8,327 nt of DNA from Clostridiales bacterium (GTDB lineage: Bacteria > Bacillota > Clostridia > Lachnospirales > WRAX01). Under the pieces are notes generated by a model, which saw only the letters and a program-made list of their open reading frames with translations, did not search any database and had not been told where the DNA came from. A program made the translations under genes and the position numbers. The number at the start of each line of letters is the position of its first letter. Within the stretch, counting starts at the first letter, position 1. Where the stretch lies: assembly GCA_031277155.1 (NCBI GenBank), contig JAITMW010000046.1, positions 1 to 8,327 of the forward strand, written 5' to 3'. Positions 5,692 through 8,327 of this stretch are shown here, one piece after another.

Positions 5692-6728
5692 CAAACATAC
5701 CTCTCCTCAAAAATCCTGCGCAATGCCTCGCTTTCCCGCAGCAGCCCCAGCGTAATTTCCGCGTGGCCGCGGCTGTAGCCATTGCCGATTATCATATTCA
5801 CGTCCTTGCCGACGCCCTCCGCACCCAGCGCGGCCTTTGTAAAGCTGACGGCCATGGAGAAGAAATATACGGTGCCGCCGTCGCGCACGGGCAGGATGCT
5901 GGCCATTTCGCTGTTGGGCACATTGACGCAGTTTATCGAAATGTCAAATTCGCGCCCGCCGTTGGCGGCCAGGGCCATGTCCATCATCTCAATTGGGCGC
6001 GTGACGTCGGATATTATCACCGCATGAGCCAAGCTGTTATCCAGCAGCTTGTCCCGGTCGCTGTCGTTGCGCACACAGGCCACCACATTGCCCGTAGGGC
6101 CGACGCGGCGCATGGCCTCATAACAGCACAACATGCCGGATTTGCCGCCCGCGCCCAAAATCAGCACAGAATCACCCGGCTTTACCAGCTTGGCGGTTTG
6201 CGCGGGGGCGCCGGCCACATCCAGGGCGGCCAGGGCCAGCTCTTGGGTCATATCATCGGGCAGCTTGGCATAGATGCCCGTTTCAAACAAAATGGCCTGG
6301 GCCGTGACGTCCACCCTGTCGATATCCATCTGTATCGCATTGATTTTTTCGATTTTAAGCGGCGTCAGCGACAGCGAAACCAACGTGGCGATTTTGTCGC
6401 CCGCCGCCAGGCCGTGGTCTTCCAAATTTTTGCCAACCCGGGCAATTTTGCCAATCAACATGCCGCCGCTGCCCGTGACGGGGTTTTGCATCTTGCCGCG
6501 CTCCGCCACAATCTCCATAATTTTGGCGGCAATTTTGCCCTCGTCGCCGTCGGCCTCTTCTTTCAGCTGCGCAAAGGACGCGGAATCAATATTAAGCGAG
6601 ATAACGTCAATCAAAATCTCATTGTCCGTAATTTCCATGGTATTGTCAATTTTCTGCGCCGTCTGCGGCAGCACGCCCAGCGGCTCCATCACCCTATAGG
6701 TGCCGTATTTACACAATTGTTTTTCCAT
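5691..6728 (-). CDS. kdd: L-erythro-3,5-diaminohexanoate dehydrogenase
   Basis: Oxidises 3,5-diaminohexanoate to 3-keto-5-aminohexanoate with NAD(P), the step after lysine 5,6-aminomutase. It has 345 residues, close to the usual length of about 347. Visible features are the N-terminal YGTYRVMEPLGVLPQTAQKID block (9-29), NPVTGSGGMLIGKI (82-95), the dinucleotide-binding loop VLILGAGGKSG (188-198) after a beta strand, and SINCVNVPNSEM (264-275). Near the end are VYFFSMAVSFTKAALGAEG (287-305) and GNGYSRGHAE (315-324). The start at 6728 is set by GGAGG eight bases upstream and by the family N-terminus; an upstream ATG at 6779 would add 17 residues that overlap the previous gene. The ribosome binding site is formed by the last Gly-Gly codons and stop of the flavodoxin/ferredoxin gene, four bases away, so the two are tightly coupled. 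Confidence 0.95.
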   Translation of the reverse strand: MEKQLCKYGTYRVMEPLGVLPQTAQKIDNTMEITDNEILIDVISLNIDSASFAQLKEEADGDEGKIAAKIMEIVAERGKMQNPVTGSGGMLIGKIARVGKNLEDHGLAAGDKIATLVSLSLTPLKIEKINAIQMDIDRVDVTAQAILFETGIYAKLPDDMTQELALAALDVAGAPAQTAKLVKPGDSVLILGAGGKSGMLCCYEAMRRVGPTGNVVACVRNDSDRDKLLDNSLAHAVIISDVTRPIEMMDMALAANGGREFDISINCVNVPNSEMASILPVRDGGTVYFFSMAVSFTKAALGAEGVGKDVNMIIGNGYSRGHAEITLGLLRESEALRRIFEERYV

Positions 6729-6732
6729 AAAA

Positions 6733-7470
6733 TTATCCTCCGTAATTTTTATTACATATGTTTGCCTTTGCAATCTCATCGGCAGACACGGCCGGATTAC
6801 GATATTGGCGGCGTTTCAGCATTGCCTTATTGGAATAGATTGCATGGGCGGGGCATAAATTCGCACAGGCAAAGCAGGTTTCGCAATTGCTGTCGAACAC
6901 TATGCCGCCGTTTAGCCTTATATTGTTTGCAGGGCAGACATTTACGCACACCCCGCATTTAGTACAATCTGCCGTTACTTTAAATTGCGATACCCCGAAA
7001 TGTTTTGTAGCATTTCCGATGTTATTTCTTGGTCTAATCGGCTTGCTTCTGCGATTTTTAACATCGTCTATTATTTGGCCAAGTTTATTCTCTGCCTTCG
7101 CCAAAACAGCGCCCGGGTCTTTGGGTGGGCTGAACATGGAAATAAAATTCCACGGTGTTTTAAGATACGCACCATAGTCAAGGGGCATAAGAGCCGCAAT
7201 TTCACCAAGGGCATTTAGGCGAATAAAAGCATACAAGTCAACCGCAAAGAGGTAATCAGCCTCAAAGGCGTTTTCCAAAATAAAACGACGCACCATTTTT
7301 GGCAAACCAACAGCGTATTGCGGGTACACAAAACCTATCGCGCCATCGGCGTAGGCACGCCGCTCTGCAATTGCCTGCGGTATAGATATAAGACTTGCGT
7401 TTGTTGCGTCAGCGATTTTTCGCGCCGCAAACAACGAATTTCCTGTCCCCGTGAAATAAAATATCGTCAT
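6733..7470 (-). CDS. Flavodoxin/2[4Fe-4S] ferredoxin fusion (EFR1 family)
   Basis: A 245-residue soluble electron-transfer protein. The N-terminus MTIFYFTGTGNS (1-12) is the phosphate-binding loop of a flavodoxin domain, with YPQYAVGLP (49-57) following. Two bacterial ferredoxin cluster motifs lie near the C-terminus: C169-x2-C172-x2-C175-x3-C179-P and C196-x2-C199-x2-C202-x3-C206-P. All eight cysteines are present, so two [4Fe-4S] clusters can form. Known members of this EFR1-like architecture occur widely in anaerobes, but their partners are mostly undefined. Here it lies four bases upstream of kdd in the kamA operon. KamA needs a one-electron reduction of its cluster to cleave SAM, so a dedicated donor role is a reasonable inference but is not shown. 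The start at 7470 has a GGGGTAG ribosome binding site and lies 17 bases after the GNAT gene. Confidence 0.9.
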   Translation of the reverse strand: MTIFYFTGTGNSLFAARKIADATNASLISIPQAIAERRAYADGAIGFVYPQYAVGLPKMVRRFILENAFEADYLFAVDLYAFIRLNALGEIAALMPLDYGAYLKTPWNFISMFSPPKDPGAVLAKAENKLGQIIDDVKNRRSKPIRPRNNIGNATKHFGVSQFKVTADCTKCGVCVNVCPANNIRLNGGIVFDSNCETCFACANLCPAHAIYSNKAMLKRRQYRNPAVSADEIAKANICNKNYGG

Positions 7471-7487
7471 GACACTACCCCGAATAC

Positions 7488-8153
7488 TTAAAATTCCGCG
7501 TATTCCCGCGTCAGCGCGGCCTTGTGCAAGGCTTCGTCCGCCTCTGTAAATTGCAATTTCGCATAATCCGCCGCAGGCATTACGCGCTTTAAATATGGCA
7601 GGCTTTTGGCCAAATCGTTGGGCCTATGGCCAATCACCGGGTTTGTAATCAGCTTAAATCCAAAATCCGAATACAGCTTCACCGCCCTTATGGATGATGG
7701 CTGGGTGTGAAGATATATAGGATATTCGGCATCCGCCATAATTTTGCTTAACAGCCCGCGCCCGAGGCCCTTCCCTTCGTGCTGCGGCAATGTCCTTGTC
7801 CAGCCTATGTTGTTTATTAGGCCATAAGACCGACAAACCATGCTGGTGGCCACGGGATTGTCATTTTCATCACACGCAAAGGTGCATCTTTGAAAAAATT
7901 CATCCGCGCGGGCCTTATAAACCCGGTCGTAATAATCCGTAACATAGTCTACATAGGCTTCATCCGCCGCCACGCGCTTCCAAATCTCCAACTCGTCCTG
8001 CCTGCACAATCTGCATGTGTAACCTTCGGGCAATTCACGAAAAGCGTCAAGGTTTGGCGCTTCGCATACCATAAACAGATGGTAATTGCCGATTGTTTCA
8101 TAGATATCGGCCAGGCCCGCCTTTTGGAAAGCGTAATAGTCTTGGCTTTTCAT
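7488..8153 (-). CDS. GNAT-family N-acetyltransferase
   Basis: A 221-residue protein with a GNAT acetyl-CoA-binding motif A at 124-135 (QHEGKGLGRGLL, the Q-x-x-G-x-G type). It is followed by PIYLHTQPSSIRAVKLYSDFGFKLI (145-169), the usual motif B region with the N/S-x-x-A-x-x-x-Y-x-x-x-G-F pattern. The first 90 residues form a separate N-terminal region, seen in larger GNATs. I choose the ATG at 8153: it has GGGGG seven bases upstream and follows the kce stop by 10 bases, whereas the ATG at 8204 would run into kce. The substrate is unknown. Its place in a kamA operon recalls AblB, which acetylates beta-lysine to N-epsilon-acetyl-beta-lysine. However, it is shorter than AblB as I remember it and is not adjacent to kamA, so I do not assign that function. 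Confidence 0.85.
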   Translation of the reverse strand: MKSQDYYAFQKAGLADIYETIGNYHLFMVCEAPNLDAFRELPEGYTCRLCRQDELEIWKRVAADEAYVDYVTDYYDRVYKARADEFFQRCTFACDENDNPVATSMVCRSYGLINNIGWTRTLPQHEGKGLGRGLLSKIMADAEYPIYLHTQPSSIRAVKLYSDFGFKLITNPVIGHRPNDLAKSLPYLKRVMPAADYAKLQFTEADEALHKAALTREYAEF

Positions 8154-8163
8154 GCAATGCCCC

Positions 8164-8327
8164 CTAGAGCCCCAAAATTGCCCTTGCTTCCGCGGGTGTT
8201 GCAATTTCCCGGCCCAGCTCCTTTGCTATGCGCACCACTTTGGCCACAAGCTCTCCATTAGATTTTGCCAGCACACCTTTGGAGAGATATATATTGTCCT
8301 CAAAGCCCACGCGCACATGGCCGCCGG
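8164..8327 (-). CDS. kce: 3-keto-5-aminohexanoate cleavage enzyme, C-terminal 53 residues (partial)
   Basis: The 3' end of a gene that begins beyond the window. The frame reads GGHVRVGFEDNIYLSKGVLA at first, ends ELGREIATPAEARAILGL, and stops at TAG (8166..8164). GGHVRVGFEDNIYL is a hallmark of the BKACE/Kce family (DUF849), a zinc TIM-barrel enzyme, and the REIATPxEAR tail is the usual C-terminus. Kce converts 3-keto-5-aminohexanoate plus acetyl-CoA to 3-aminobutyryl-CoA and acetoacetate. With kdd, kamA and kamD nearby, the lysine-pathway member of this broad family is the best call, although the visible part alone would fit other BKACE specificities. The next gene begins 10 bases later. Confidence 0.92.
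   Translation of the reverse strand, partial: GGHVRVGFEDNIYLSKGVLAKSNGELVAKVVRIAKELGREIATPAEARAILGL

Noticed and set aside
5763..6962. Plus-strand ORF of 399 codons opposite kdd
   Set aside because: Rich in His, Gln and Arg with no family features. It is the shadow of kdd and the flavodoxin/ferredoxin gene, which have clear homology and ribosome binding sites.

Overview
The window is the core of a lysine-fermentation locus in an anaerobic bacterium, most likely a Firmicute of the Clostridia type. Every gene I can support lies on the minus strand. The evidence is the set of recognisable pathway enzymes (Kce, Kdd, KamA, KamD and the first codons of KamE), Gram-positive-style ribosome binding sites of the GGAGG type, a flavodoxin/ferredoxin electron carrier, and REP-like palindromes. 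I recall similar palindromes from uncultured gut Clostridia, but I could not check this.

In transcription order, from high to low coordinates: the 3' end of kce (3-keto-5-aminohexanoate cleavage enzyme); a GNAT acetyltransferase; a flavodoxin-2[4Fe-4S] protein; kdd (3,5-diaminohexanoate dehydrogenase); a small DUF1902-like ORF broken by one in-frame TGA; kamA (lysine 2,3-aminomutase); a REP-associated tyrosine transposase (RAYT) that overlaps the end of kamA; kamD (lysine 5,6-aminomutase alpha); an OFA-type MFS transporter that overlaps the end of kamD; a 228-base gap with an inverted pair of repeats; a small lipoprotein; and, cut by the window edge, the first 15 codons of what I read as kamE (lysine 5,6-aminomutase beta).

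The enzymes form one route. KamA makes L-beta-lysine, KamDE makes 3,5-diaminohexanoate, Kdd oxidises it to 3-keto-5-aminohexanoate, and Kce condenses that with acetyl-CoA to give 3-aminobutyryl-CoA and acetoacetate. The later step (kal) and the accessory genes kamB and kamC are not in the window. The flavodoxin/ferredoxin could supply the electron KamA needs, and the MFS protein could move a substrate or product; both are inferences.

The unusual features concern gene order and mobile DNA. KamD and KamE are subunits of one enzyme and are normally encoded side by side; here a transporter, a repeat pair and a lipoprotein lie between them. A RAYT sits inside the operon between kamA and kamD. Four copies of a palindrome with an 8-base stem lie in or next to it, two of them forming in-frame peptide insertions in its own protein and one forming its C-terminus. 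The DUF1902-like ORF is open across 53 codons except for one TGA where the family has tryptophan.
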